Shown in pieces: positions 54,211 through 62,526 of a stretch of 64,000 nt of DNA (the first letter of the stretch is position 1; the number at the start of each line of letters is the position of its first letter). The stretch is from JBMOGA01 sp049318625 (GTDB lineage: Bacteria; Pseudomonadota; Alphaproteobacteria; Rhizobiales; Hyphomicrobiaceae). Made by a program: the position numbers and the translations under genes. The DNA is taken from positions 1 to 64,000 of the forward strand of contig JBMOGA010000012.1 of NCBI GenBank assembly GCA_049318625.1, written 5' to 3'. The notes beneath the pieces are model-generated. The model did not search any database. It was not told the origin of the DNA and saw only the letters and a list, made by a program, of their open reading frames with translations.

Positions 54211-56169
54211 ATGATCGGGAAGCTGTCGAGTTGGGGTCTGCTGGCGCTGGTCGTGGCGGGGGTGGCGGGGCCGCTCGCGGCGCAACCGGTGACCCAAGCC
54301 GAAGGGCCCGCCGGACAGGCCGGTCTCGCTGCCAGCCGATTGCCGACGCCGCAGGCGCACATCGTGTGGCGGGTGCAGAACCCCTTTCGCTTCTTTGCCG
54401 ATCCCGCCGACACCGAGGTTCATCGGGCGACGTGGCAGGCGCTGACGGCGGAGGAGCGTCTCGCGCCGGTGCTTTCGGCGGAGCGCCAGCTCGCCCGCCG
54501 GCATCCCGAGGGGTGGGCGGCGGCGATGACCGGCGTGCCCTGCTGGGACGGCGAGAAGAACCGCTTCGTGTGCCCCGACATGCGCGAGGCGTATACGGCA
54601 CCCCGGAGCCATCGGGTGATGGTTTCGGCGGCCGGCATTCCCGACGCGGCGGATCTCACCTGCTCATGGCTGACGTCGCCGCGCAGCGGTTCGACACGGC
54701 GTGGTATTGCGCTCGACGCCGCGTGCGGTGACGAGGTTGCGATCGACGTGCCCTATCCGGGCGGTCTCGATCTGACACTGGAGATCGGCGGGCAACGGGT
54801 GGCGCAGACGCGCGTTGTTGTCGAAGACCTGTTCATCGTCGGGATGGGCGACAGTTTCGCCTCGGGCGAGGGCAACCCCGATGTGCCGATCCGCTTCTCG
54901 CGCGAGCGCGCGATCGACTATGGCGATGCGGCAGAACAATTGACGGGCTATCCGGCCCGTGTCGGCAGTTGGCGGAGGATCGGCGACGGCGAGTTCATCG
55001 ACAACAATGCGCGCTGGTTGGATCAGGCCTGCCACCGGTCGATCTATTCGAACCAGCTGCGCGCGGCGCTGCAATTGGCCGTCGAGGAACCCCACCGTGC
55101 CGTGACCTTCGTGAGCGTGGCGTGCTCGGGGGCCGAGATCACCGCCGGGCTGTTCCTGCGCTACAAGGGTAACGAGTGGGTGCCGAATCCGCCGGAGCTG
55201 TCGCAGATCTCGGCCGTCGCCGAGGCGCAGTGCGGGCGTTATCCGGCGCCATTCCAGGATCTGCCCGAGGCCTATCATCTCAACGGACGGGTGCCCGAAC
55301 TGATGGGCGGCTTGGTGCTTCGCAAGTGCGAGAGCGAGCGGGCCCGGAAGATCGATATTGTGATGCTGTCGGTCGGGGGCAACGACATCGGCTTCTCCCG
55401 TCTCGTCGCGAATGCGGTGCTGGCGGATCAGTCGATCCTGAAGAAGCTCGGCGGATGGTTCGGCGAGGTGCATGGCGCGCGCGAGGCGACCGACAAGCTG
55501 GCGGTTATGCCGGACCGCTACAAAGCTTTGCGGCGGGCTCTGCACAATCTTCTGCATATTCCGTGGGGCGAGAGCGACCGGGTGATCCTGACGGCGTATC
55601 CGGGTCTGGCGCTGCTCGAGGACGGGCGATCGGTCTGTCCCGACGGGCGCGCAGGCATGGACGTGCTGTCCGATTTCGAGCTTTCGACGGAGAAGACCCG
55701 GGAGGGCAGCCAGGCGGCCGATCGGCTCCATGCGATCATGCAGGCGGCGGCGCGCGAGAACGGCTGGTCGTTCGCGGAGGCGCACCGGCCGCTGTTCCTC
55801 GGTCGCGGCCTGTGCGCCGGTTTTTCGGACAATTCCTTTTCGACGGCGGACGATCTGCGGCTGCCGCGGCGGATCAACGGGACGTGGGAGCCCTACAATC
55901 CGGCTGATTATCGGGCCTATGCCCCGCGCCGTCGTTGGTTCCGGACACCGAACGACGCGTTCCTGACCGGCAACTTCCACGTGTCGGGTTCGCTGCTGCA
56001 CCAGGTGCTCCGGTCGCAGACGCTGTCGTGGTTCCAGCTGCTGTTGGCGTCGACCTACTCCGGCGCGTTCCATCCGACTGCCGAGGGGCAGGCCGCTATC
56101 GCCGACGCGGTGGTCGAACGGGCACGCGGCATCCTCGAGAAATACTCGGGCAACAACAAGCAGAAATAG
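54211..56169 (+). CDS. Secreted SGNH/GDSL-type hydrolase
   Basis: A 652-residue exported protein. The signal peptide (LLALVVAGVAGPLAAQ) is followed by an N-terminal domain of about 200 residues without a known fold, then an SGNH esterase domain. Block I is VGMGDSFASGEGNPDVP (catalytic Ser), block III is SVGGNDIGFSRLV (Asn), and block V is GAFHPTAEGQAAIAD (catalytic His). Eight or more Cys are present, suggesting disulphides. Likely acts on ester bonds in the periplasm or outside the cell; the substrate is unknown. It starts 23 bases after the squalene-synthase-like gene but may be a separate function. Confidence 0.82.
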   Translation: MIGKLSSWGLLALVVAGVAGPLAAQPVTQAEGPAGQAGLAASRLPTPQAHIVWRVQNPFRFFADPADTEVHRATWQALTAEERLAPVLSAERQLARRHPEGWAAAMTGVPCWDGEKNRFVCPDMREAYTAPRSHRVMVSAAGIPDAADLTCSWLTSPRSGSTRRGIALDAACGDEVAIDVPYPGGLDLTLEIGGQRVAQTRVVVEDLFIVGMGDSFASGEGNPDVPIRFSRERAIDYGDAAEQLTGYPARVGSWRRIGDGEFIDNNARWLDQACHRSIYSNQLRAALQLAVEEPHRAVTFVSVACSGAEITAGLFLRYKGNEWVPNPPELSQISAVAEAQCGRYPAPFQDLPEAYHLNGRVPELMGGLVLRKCESERARKIDIVMLSVGGNDIGFSRLVANAVLADQSILKKLGGWFGEVHGAREATDKLAVMPDRYKALRRALHNLLHIPWGESDRVILTAYPGLALLEDGRSVCPDGRAGMDVLSDFELSTEKTREGSQAADRLHAIMQAAARENGWSFAEAHRPLFLGRGLCAGFSDNSFSTADDLRLPRRINGTWEPYNPADYRAYAPRRRWFRTPNDAFLTGNFHVSGSLLHQVLRSQTLSWFQLLLASTYSGAFHPTAEGQAAIADAVVERARGILEKYSGNNKQK

Positions 56170-56372
56170 GAAGCCCACTGAGTTGTTAGCGGCTGTGCCG
56201 AAGCGGTCACGTGGTCGAGATTTCTTAACCGTTCGGGAAACGGACCCTCAAGCCGGATGTGGCAGTGTGGGTCTCGCTGGGGTTGGACCCGGTCGCAAAG
56301 AAGTCTGAAAGAACTGCGAAATGAGGGGTCGGGACGGGCGGTGAACAGCTCGGCCGGCTCCAGGAGAGAGTT

Positions 56373-58088
56373 ATGCCGTCTGACGCGTTGCGTCGAGTAC
56401 TCGGATCCTGGCTGTCGCGACCTTTGCGGGTCGCGACAGCCTTTGTCGCTCTCGCCCTGGTCGCCAGCCCTGTCGTGGTGGCGGGTCCGCGCGATGCGAC
56501 GATGGTCCTCGATGCCAATACCGGCCGTGTCCTGCACGAGCGCGATGCCGACGAGCCGCGCTATCCGGCCTCGCTCACCAAGATGATGACGCTCTACGTG
56601 GTGTTCGGCGAGATCGAAGCCGGCCGCATGAGCTACGGTACCAAGATCAAGATCAGCGAGCATGCCGCGGCGCAGGCCCCGTCAAAGCTCGACCTCGATC
56701 CCGGTGAGGAGATCACCGCGATCAATGCCATCAAGGCGCTCATCACAAAGTCCGCGAACGACATCGCCGTGGCGTTGGCCGAGCACGTTGCGGGATCCGA
56801 ACCGGCGTTCGCGCGCTTGATGACCGAGCGTGCCGGCCAGATCGGCATGAGCCGGACGTTCTTCCGCAACGCGTCCGGGTTGCCCGATGCTGATCAGGTG
56901 ACGACGGCGCGCGACATGATCACGCTCGGCCTGCGCCTGCACGACGATTTCCCACGGCACTGGTCGTTGTTCGCGACGCGGAGCTTCCCCTACGAGGGGA
57001 ACACCTATCGCAATCACAATACGCTGCTCGGCACCTACGAAGGCGTCGAGGGGATCAAGACCGGCTACACGCGGATGTCGGGTTTCAACATCGTCACGTC
57101 GGTGCGCCGCGGCGGCAAGCATGTGGTGGCGGCGGTGTTCGGTGGGCCGACCGCGGCGGCGCGGAACGCCACCGCCCGCGTGCTGCTGGATCGCGCGATG
57201 TTGCAGGCGTCCGTGATCAAGACGCGCCGCCCGGCGCCGATGCTGGTCGCTAGTGCCAAACCCGCCGCCCGGCCCGCGAGTGTCGCCGCTGCTGAGATGC
57301 CGGCAGCGCCCGCGCCGTTGCGCGCCGAGGCGGCTGCGCCACGGCCCGTCGTCCGCTCGGTTGCGCCGCCGGCCGCTGCGGCGGCTCCGGCTGCCCCACG
57401 CGCCGCCGCCGCGGCGCCGGTGGCCGCTGTGGCCGCTGCACGGGCGCCGCAGCCGGTTGCGCGGATCGACGAGACCGATCGCGCCGGCATCGCTTTGCTA
57501 TTCGCCGAGGCGGCGCATCAACCGAGCATCGAGGTCGTCAACGTGCGCCGCGTGGCGCTGGCTCCGCGCGACAACCCGGAGGGCTCGGTTGCCCCGGCCG
57601 GCGGAGCCGCTGAACCGTCCGATGTCCAGGCCGGCGGGTCCGCATCCGGTCGCGCGCCGCGTTTCGCGTCGGTGCGTATGACCGCGCCACCCGCCAGCGA
57701 TGATGCCGGGCCGCCGCCGGGTCGTCCTCCGTCGACGTTGGAGGCGCAGGTGCGGTTCTTTGCGACTGACGAGCCGGCGCCGGCTACCGTGTCGCCGGTG
57801 GCGCTGGCTGCCCAACCGGCTGTGACAGCGGTTGGCCAGGGCGGGGATTTTCAATTGCAGATCGGCGCGTTCGCAACGGTCGGGGAAGCCGAGCGCATGC
57901 TCAGCGCGACCCGGGCCCGCACCGGGGATCTGCTGCGCCCCTATCGTGAGGTTGCGATCGCCGTGCAGAAGGACAATCGGCGGCTGTATCGCGCGCGGTT
58001 CACGGGTTTCGAGGCGGCGGCGGCGCAGGGCGTGTGCACGGAGTTGCGCCGGCAGAAGATCGATTGCTTCGTGATGAAGGCGGAGTAG
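56373..58088 (+). CDS. D-alanyl-D-alanine carboxypeptidase (family S11) with SPOR domain
   Basis: A 571-residue penicillin-binding protein of the DacA type that trims terminal D-Ala from peptidoglycan stems. The signal peptide (VATAFVALALVASPVVVA) precedes the catalytic domain, with SLTK (Ser and Lys), SAN and KTGYTR motifs in order. After the domain comes a Pro/Ala-rich linker of about 200 residues, then a C-terminal SPOR domain (FQLQIGAFATVGEAERMLSA to the end), which binds denuded glycan at the septum. Fusion of an S11 domain with SPOR is common in alphaproteobacteria. CAGGAGAG precedes the ATG at 56373. Upstream (56226) is a single TTAACC half-site. Confidence 0.92.
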   Translation: MPSDALRRVLGSWLSRPLRVATAFVALALVASPVVVAGPRDATMVLDANTGRVLHERDADEPRYPASLTKMMTLYVVFGEIEAGRMSYGTKIKISEHAAAQAPSKLDLDPGEEITAINAIKALITKSANDIAVALAEHVAGSEPAFARLMTERAGQIGMSRTFFRNASGLPDADQVTTARDMITLGLRLHDDFPRHWSLFATRSFPYEGNTYRNHNTLLGTYEGVEGIKTGYTRMSGFNIVTSVRRGGKHVVAAVFGGPTAAARNATARVLLDRAMLQASVIKTRRPAPMLVASAKPAARPASVAAAEMPAAPAPLRAEAAAPRPVVRSVAPPAAAAAPAAPRAAAAAPVAAVAAARAPQPVARIDETDRAGIALLFAEAAHQPSIEVVNVRRVALAPRDNPEGSVAPAGGAAEPSDVQAGGSASGRAPRFASVRMTAPPASDDAGPPPGRPPSTLEAQVRFFATDEPAPATVSPVALAAQPAVTAVGQGGDFQLQIGAFATVGEAERMLSATRARTGDLLRPYREVAIAVQKDNRRLYRARFTGFEAAAAQGVCTELRRQKIDCFVMKAE

Positions 58089-58094
58089 CCCTCC

Positions 58095-58811
58095 TCACAT
58101 CCCGTCGAGCAGCATGTCCTTCGCCTCGTTAATCTTGGCGGCGAGAAACGTCGAGCCGCCGTGGTCGGGGTGCAGCTTCATCATCAGTTCGCGGTGGGCG
58201 CGCCGGATCTGCTCCGGTGTGGCGCCCGGCCCGAGACCGAGGATCTCGTAGGCTTCGGCGCGCGTCATGGCAGCCGACGGCGTGCGCCGCGGCGGCTCCG
58301 GTTCGCCGCTGCCGGCCTGTCGCGCCATGTCGTCGTGCCAGGAGGGGTGGGTGCGGTCGAGCCACGCCTCGATGATCTGCGCGGACGGCGGGTCGGCGAA
58401 GCGGCATTCGCGCCACAGGTCGGCCAACTCGGCGGGCGTCATCGCCTCGAGCGCGCGGCCCGCGAACCGGCCCATGCGCACGGTGCCCTGGAGCACGCCG
58501 GTGTCGTGATCGAGTTCGGCGTCCAGCGTGTCGGTGACGACCCGTGACGTCTGTCCGGCCTTCGGGGTTCCGCGCCAGCGGCCGAGGGTGCCGGTGCCAT
58601 GGCCCCACAACAGCCAGGATCCGACCGCTGCCAGCGGCATCGCGTATCCGGCGAGTCCGCGGATCACGAGCACGGCGGCGCCGGCCAGGGCCAGCACACC
58701 GCCGAGTGTGCGGATCTGGCGGGCGAGCACGGCCACATCGACGCGGGTGAAGCCGCGCAGCAGGAGCAAGATCAGGGCGAGGGCGACAAGACCCAGGAGA
58801 AAGAACTGCAT
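58095..58811 (-). CDS. Membrane-anchored J-domain protein
   Basis: A 238-residue protein with two N-terminal helices (FFLLGLVALALILLLL; LGGVLALAGAAVLVI), a central soluble region, and a C-terminal J domain (AYEILGLGPGATPEQIRRAH; then LHPDHGG with the essential HPD). J domains stimulate Hsp70 (DnaK). This layout, with the J domain at the C-terminus, resembles membrane-anchored DjlA-type or Tim14/Pam18-like proteins. The ATG at 58811 gives the transmembrane start. It converges on the carboxypeptidase gene with six bases between. Confidence 0.88.
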   Translation of the reverse strand: MQFFLLGLVALALILLLLRGFTRVDVAVLARQIRTLGGVLALAGAAVLVIRGLAGYAMPLAAVGSWLLWGHGTGTLGRWRGTPKAGQTSRVVTDTLDAELDHDTGVLQGTVRMGRFAGRALEAMTPAELADLWRECRFADPPSAQIIEAWLDRTHPSWHDDMARQAGSGEPEPPRRTPSAAMTRAEAYEILGLGPGATPEQIRRAHRELMMKLHPDHGGSTFLAAKINEAKDMLLDGM

Positions 58812-58863
58812 TGCCCTCTATACCACGGCAGGCCGGAGCGAAATTGACGCCAGACCGGATGGG

Positions 58864-59652
58864 TCAACGCGGGGCGGGGTTCATTTGCGCCAGCAGCTGT
58901 TGGGCGCCACGACCGGCCAATTGGCGGCCGAGCGTTTCCAAGGCGGACCGGCCACCCGCCGCATAGACGGCTACGGCGGCGAGCAACTCGCGCAACTGGG
59001 CGGCGGAGCCCGCATCGAAGGGGCACCAGGCGCCGCGCGTCAGCCGGGCGATTTCGCGGAAGGCCGTCTCGACGCCGGTATCGCGCCCTTCCTGGAACAG
59101 GAAGACCGGCACGCCGAGCACAGCCAGCTCGCCGGCGCGGCCGCACAGATCGTCGACCCGTTCCTCCATGGCATCGCCGACATAGACCAGCGCGTTGACC
59201 TTGCGCCGCTCGGTCTCCTGGCGGGCATGCGACAGCACCTTGGCGATCTGCGTGTAGCCGCCCTGACAGGACACCGTCGTCATCAGCCGGGCCAGGGCTT
59301 CGGGGTCCGACACCCATTTCGATGCGCGGCACTCGCCGGCGCCACGGAAATACAGGAGTTGGACATCGAGGCCGCCGATCGCCTTGACGGCGTGGAACAT
59401 GTCGGCCTGCAGGGCGAGCGCCATGTCCCACGTCGGCTGCCGGCTCATGGTGGCATCCATAGCGAAGATCAGCCGGCCGCGCCCCTGGGCGGTCGCCACG
59501 GGCAGCGACTTGATGCGGGACAGGAAGGCGTCGACGTCGGCCTGGGTGATTGCGGGCGTCCGGGCGTCGGGCCGGCCTTCGGGCATGCCGGCGTGGCCCG
59601 TGTCGGGGCGGGCGACGGTCTGCGGGGCCTTCGGCTTGTCGCGCTCGGTCAT
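58864..59652 (-). CDS. VWA-domain protein
   Basis: A 262-residue cytoplasmic protein with a von Willebrand factor A fold. The metal-ion site is DATMS near the first strand (DxTxS in place of the usual DxSxS), with later GGYTQIAKVL and VYVGDAMEERV completing the site. The N-terminal 50 residues are polar and Pro-rich. The function is unknown. It lies on the minus strand, and the deoxyribosyltransferase-like gene is 53 bases upstream on the same strand. Confidence 0.78.
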   Translation of the reverse strand: MTERDKPKAPQTVARPDTGHAGMPEGRPDARTPAITQADVDAFLSRIKSLPVATAQGRGRLIFAMDATMSRQPTWDMALALQADMFHAVKAIGGLDVQLLYFRGAGECRASKWVSDPEALARLMTTVSCQGGYTQIAKVLSHARQETERRKVNALVYVGDAMEERVDDLCGRAGELAVLGVPVFLFQEGRDTGVETAFREIARLTRGAWCPFDAGSAAQLRELLAAVAVYAAGGRSALETLGRQLAGRGAQQLLAQMNPAPR

Positions 59653-59705
59653 AGACGGAAGATGGGACGGACGGCGGGCGCGCGCAACGGTTGCGGCGGC
59701 TGGCG

Positions 59706-60275
59706 CTACACGAGCAGGGCGCGGGCGCGCACCAGGCAGGCGCGGAAGCCGTCGAGCCCGGTCATCTCTTCGCCCGCCGGCACGGTCGAGCGGACAAGGA
59801 TGCCGCCCGACTCGAGGATCGCGACCTCGATCATCAGGTTCTCGGCGAGGTCGAAGTCCTCGACGGCGATGGCGGGGGCGTCGGCCTCGAAGGGGAGGCG
59901 CGGGATCGCGCGCTGCATTTCCGCCCGACGGCGGTAATCGAGCGGGGTGTTGGTGTAGCCCAGGACCGGCTTGCCCAGCGCCCGCATGTAGCCGACCTCG
60001 AACACGGTGCCGGCATCGGCCGAGATGCCGCGGAACGGCGTGAGGTTGGCGATCAGGGCGTCGCAGGACCGCATCAGCGCCTTGTTGGCGAGCGCGATCC
60101 GCCGGGCGGCCTCGGGCTTCGGCAGGCCGACGAGATCGAGCGCCGCGTCGAGGGGAAACACGCCCTCGAGGCCGTGCTCGGCCGCCAGTGCCGCCTTGCG
60201 CCGGCCGGCGTCCTGCGCATCCGGCAGGAAGACCTCGGGGCCGGCGAGATAGATGCGTGGCAACGTCGGGCTCAT
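59706..60275 (-). CDS. Nucleoside 2-deoxyribosyltransferase-like protein
   Basis: A 189-residue protein of the nucleoside 2-deoxyribosyltransferase fold, which moves deoxyribose between bases or hydrolyses deoxynucleotides. Motifs are RIYLAGPEVFLPD at the start and NLTPFRGISADAGTVFEVGY, whose Glu is the likely nucleophile. The substrate is not known, and DNPH1-type hydrolase activity on modified nucleotides is equally possible. It reads in the same direction as the AMP nucleosidase gene upstream (107 bases), so a small nucleotide-salvage unit is likely. Confidence 0.85.
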   Translation of the reverse strand: MSPTLPRIYLAGPEVFLPDAQDAGRRKAALAAEHGLEGVFPLDAALDLVGLPKPEAARRIALANKALMRSCDALIANLTPFRGISADAGTVFEVGYMRALGKPVLGYTNTPLDYRRRAEMQRAIPRLPFEADAPAIAVEDFDLAENLMIEVAILESGGILVRSTVPAGEEMTGLDGFRACLVRARALLV

Positions 60276-60382
60276 CTTCGGCCTCCGGGGCGTCCGGCAA
60301 CCCAGCGCTTGATGCGAACCGGGGCTGCTGTTTCTGCCAACCGCGGCCCGCGCACGCAAGCGCGCCGTCGCCGGGGCGGGCG

Positions 60383-61852
60383 CTACCGGAACGGCGGCTC
60401 GTCGAAGGAGCGCAGCTTGCGGGAGTGCAGCGTTTCGCGCCGCTCGCGCAACAGGTCGAGGGCGGCGAGGCCGATCTCCAGATGCTGGGCCACGGCGCGC
60501 TCGTAGAAGGCGTTGGCGGCGCCGGGCAACTTGATCTCGCCGTGCAGCGGTTTGTCGGAGACGCATAGCAGGGTGCCGTAGGGGACGCGCAGGCGGAACC
60601 CCTGCGCCGCGATGGTGCCGCTCTCCATGTCGACGGCGATGGCGCGCGAGAGATTGATGCGGCGGCGCTCCTGGGTGTAGCGCAGCTCCCAATTGCGGTC
60701 GTCGTTGGTGACCACCGTGCCGGTGCGCAGGCGCTGCTTGAGGGCGTCGCCGCTGTCGCCGGTGACGCGGGCGGCGGCGTCCTGCAGCGCGACCTGGACC
60801 TCGGCGAGCGCCGGCACCGGCACCTCGGGCGGCACCAGCGCGTCGAGGATGCGGTCCTGGCGCAGGTAGGCGTGGGCTAGCACGTAGTCGCCGATCTCCT
60901 GGCTCTGGCGCAGGCCGCCGCAGTGGCCGACCATCAGCCAGCAGTTGGGCCGCAGAACCGCGAGGTGGTCGGTCATGTTCTTGGCGTTGGAGGGGCCGAC
61001 GCCGATGTTGACGAGGCTCGCGCCCTGCCCGTCGGCGGTTTCCAGATGGTAGGCGGGCATCTGGAAGCGGTGCCAGGGGCTCTGGGCGATGAGGGCGTCG
61101 GGGTCGGCCGTCGTGCCGCGGTCGATGGTGATGTTGCCCGGCAGCACGAGGCGGACGTAAGGGCTTTCCCGCGCGAGTTCGGCGAGGCCCCAGCGGACGA
61201 ACTGGTCGACGTAGCGGTGGTAGTTGGTCAGCAGCACCCAGGGCTGGACATGGCGCCAGTCGGAGCCGGTGTAGTGAACGAGGCGGCGCAACGAGAAGTC
61301 GACGCGGACGGCATCGAACAAGGCGAGCGGGCGGGCGCCGGCCTCGTCGACCTCCCACAGACCGTCGGCGATCTCGTCGCCGACGGCCGACAGCCGCGGT
61401 GTCGGGAAGTGGCGGGCGAGTTCGGCGGACGACACGCCGCTGCGGCCGATCTCGTCGACGCGCTCCAGCACGTACGGGTAGGGGATCTCCTGGTCGCTCG
61501 TCTCGACGTGCACCTCGGCGCCGTACTCCTCCATGAGGGGCGTGAGCTGCTCGACCAAGTAGGGCGCGAAATGGCGGGGATGGGTGATGGTGGTCTCGTA
61601 GACGCCGGGCTCCTGCAGCTTGCCGTAGGCGCGGCGGGTGCGTGGCGGCGCCGCTCCCTCGCCACGCCAGGTGACGCGGAGTAGCGGGTAGCGGAATTTG
61701 GCCCGCTCGGCCGCGGTGGGGGGCGTACGGTGCGCGAGGTAACGGTCGAGGGCGCCGCCAAGCGCACGGCTCGCCTCGCCATAGAGGGCTTCGAGGCGCG
61801 CGATGGCGTGGGCGGGGGTCGAGATCCGGGCGGCGGAGGGCTGCTTGGACAT
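60383..61852 (-). CDS. amn: AMP nucleosidase
   Basis: A 489-residue enzyme that hydrolyses AMP to adenine and ribose 5-phosphate. The N-terminal AMNp-type domain is about 170 residues, with the ETSDQEIPYPYVLERVDEIG segment. The catalytic nucleoside-phosphorylase fold follows: LVNIGVGPSNAKNMTDHLAV, LMVGHCGGLRQSQEIGDYVL, and AVDMESGTIAAQGFR with the substrate Glu. The length is normal. The ATG at 61852 gives MSKQPSAARI. A frame to 62110 would overlap the thioesterase gene upstream. Confidence 0.94.
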   Translation of the reverse strand: MSKQPSAARISTPAHAIARLEALYGEASRALGGALDRYLAHRTPPTAAERAKFRYPLLRVTWRGEGAAPPRTRRAYGKLQEPGVYETTITHPRHFAPYLVEQLTPLMEEYGAEVHVETSDQEIPYPYVLERVDEIGRSGVSSAELARHFPTPRLSAVGDEIADGLWEVDEAGARPLALFDAVRVDFSLRRLVHYTGSDWRHVQPWVLLTNYHRYVDQFVRWGLAELARESPYVRLVLPGNITIDRGTTADPDALIAQSPWHRFQMPAYHLETADGQGASLVNIGVGPSNAKNMTDHLAVLRPNCWLMVGHCGGLRQSQEIGDYVLAHAYLRQDRILDALVPPEVPVPALAEVQVALQDAAARVTGDSGDALKQRLRTGTVVTNDDRNWELRYTQERRRINLSRAIAVDMESGTIAAQGFRLRVPYGTLLCVSDKPLHGEIKLPGAANAFYERAVAQHLEIGLAALDLLRERRETLHSRKLRSFDEPPFR

Positions 61853-61905
61853 GGGATCTGCCACCGTTGGACGATAGGTCACTTGAGGGCGCGGGCCGAG
61901 GCGCC

Positions 61906-62382
61906 CTAGAGGTCGAGCATGAGGCACGTGGTCGAGGCGTGGGCGAGCAGGCGGCCGGCGCCGTCGAGCAGGCGGCCTTCGGCGGTCGACACCCGTCGTC
62001 CGCTCTGCACCACCTGGCCCTCGGCCCGGACCGGGCCGGTCTTGTCGGTGATCGCGCGGACGAGATTGATCTTGAACTCGAGCGTCGTGTAGCCGCGCCC
62101 CTTCTCGCACGTGGTGTGGACGGCGCAGCCCATGGCGCTGTCGAGCAGCGTGGCTGCGAAACCGGCGTGGACGGTGCCGATCGGATTGTAGTGCAGCAGG
62201 GCCGGCCGGCCCTCGAACACGACGCGGCCCGCTGCCACCTCGACGAGGTCGAAGTCGATCGTCCGCATGATCGGCGGGGCCGGCAGTTCGCCCCGTCGGA
62301 TGGCGTCCAGCAGTTCCAGGCCGGTCATGCTCTTGAGGGTCTCGGCGGGAACCAGCCCGTAGTCGGCGTGCATCGGGGTCAT
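61906..62382 (-). CDS. PaaI-family hotdog thioesterase
   Basis: A 158-residue acyl-CoA thioesterase-like protein. The hotdog signature is in HYNPIGTVHAGFAATLLDSA, with the expected His-Gly and Asp of the active site; a second segment, TTLEFKINLVRAI, is the usual beta-strand. The specific substrate is unknown. ATG codons at 62382 and 62373 are both possible starts. It lies between amn and rpoD on the same strand. Confidence 0.85.
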   Translation of the reverse strand: MTPMHADYGLVPAETLKSMTGLELLDAIRRGELPAPPIMRTIDFDLVEVAAGRVVFEGRPALLHYNPIGTVHAGFAATLLDSAMGCAVHTTCEKGRGYTTLEFKINLVRAITDKTGPVRAEGQVVQSGRRVSTAEGRLLDGAGRLLAHASTTCLMLDL

Positions 62383-62452
62383 CCTGCTCGCGGTGCGGCC
62401 TGCTCGTGTCGCGTATAGCAGATCCTGGGCCGATCGAGCCACCGGCGCCGGT

Positions 62453-62478
62453 GCGGGCCGCTCACGCGAACGGCCCGC
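62453..62478 (-). terminator. Hairpin downstream of rpoD
   Basis: A perfect 8-bp GC stem, GCGGGCCG (62453-62460) and CGGCCCGC (62471-62478), with a 10-base loop lies about 50 bases after the rpoD stop. No T-run follows, so it may weaken readthrough into the thioesterase gene rather than fully terminate. Confidence 0.3.
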
Positions 62479-62526
62479 CGGTCGCCCGGCAGGCTGTCGA
62501 TTGGACCGTCGATCGCGAAGATCCGA

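Noticed and set aside
56220..56245. CtrA box upstream of the D,D-carboxypeptidase gene
   Set aside because: Only one TTAACC half-site is present; the second half at N7 spacing is GGAA, not TTAA.
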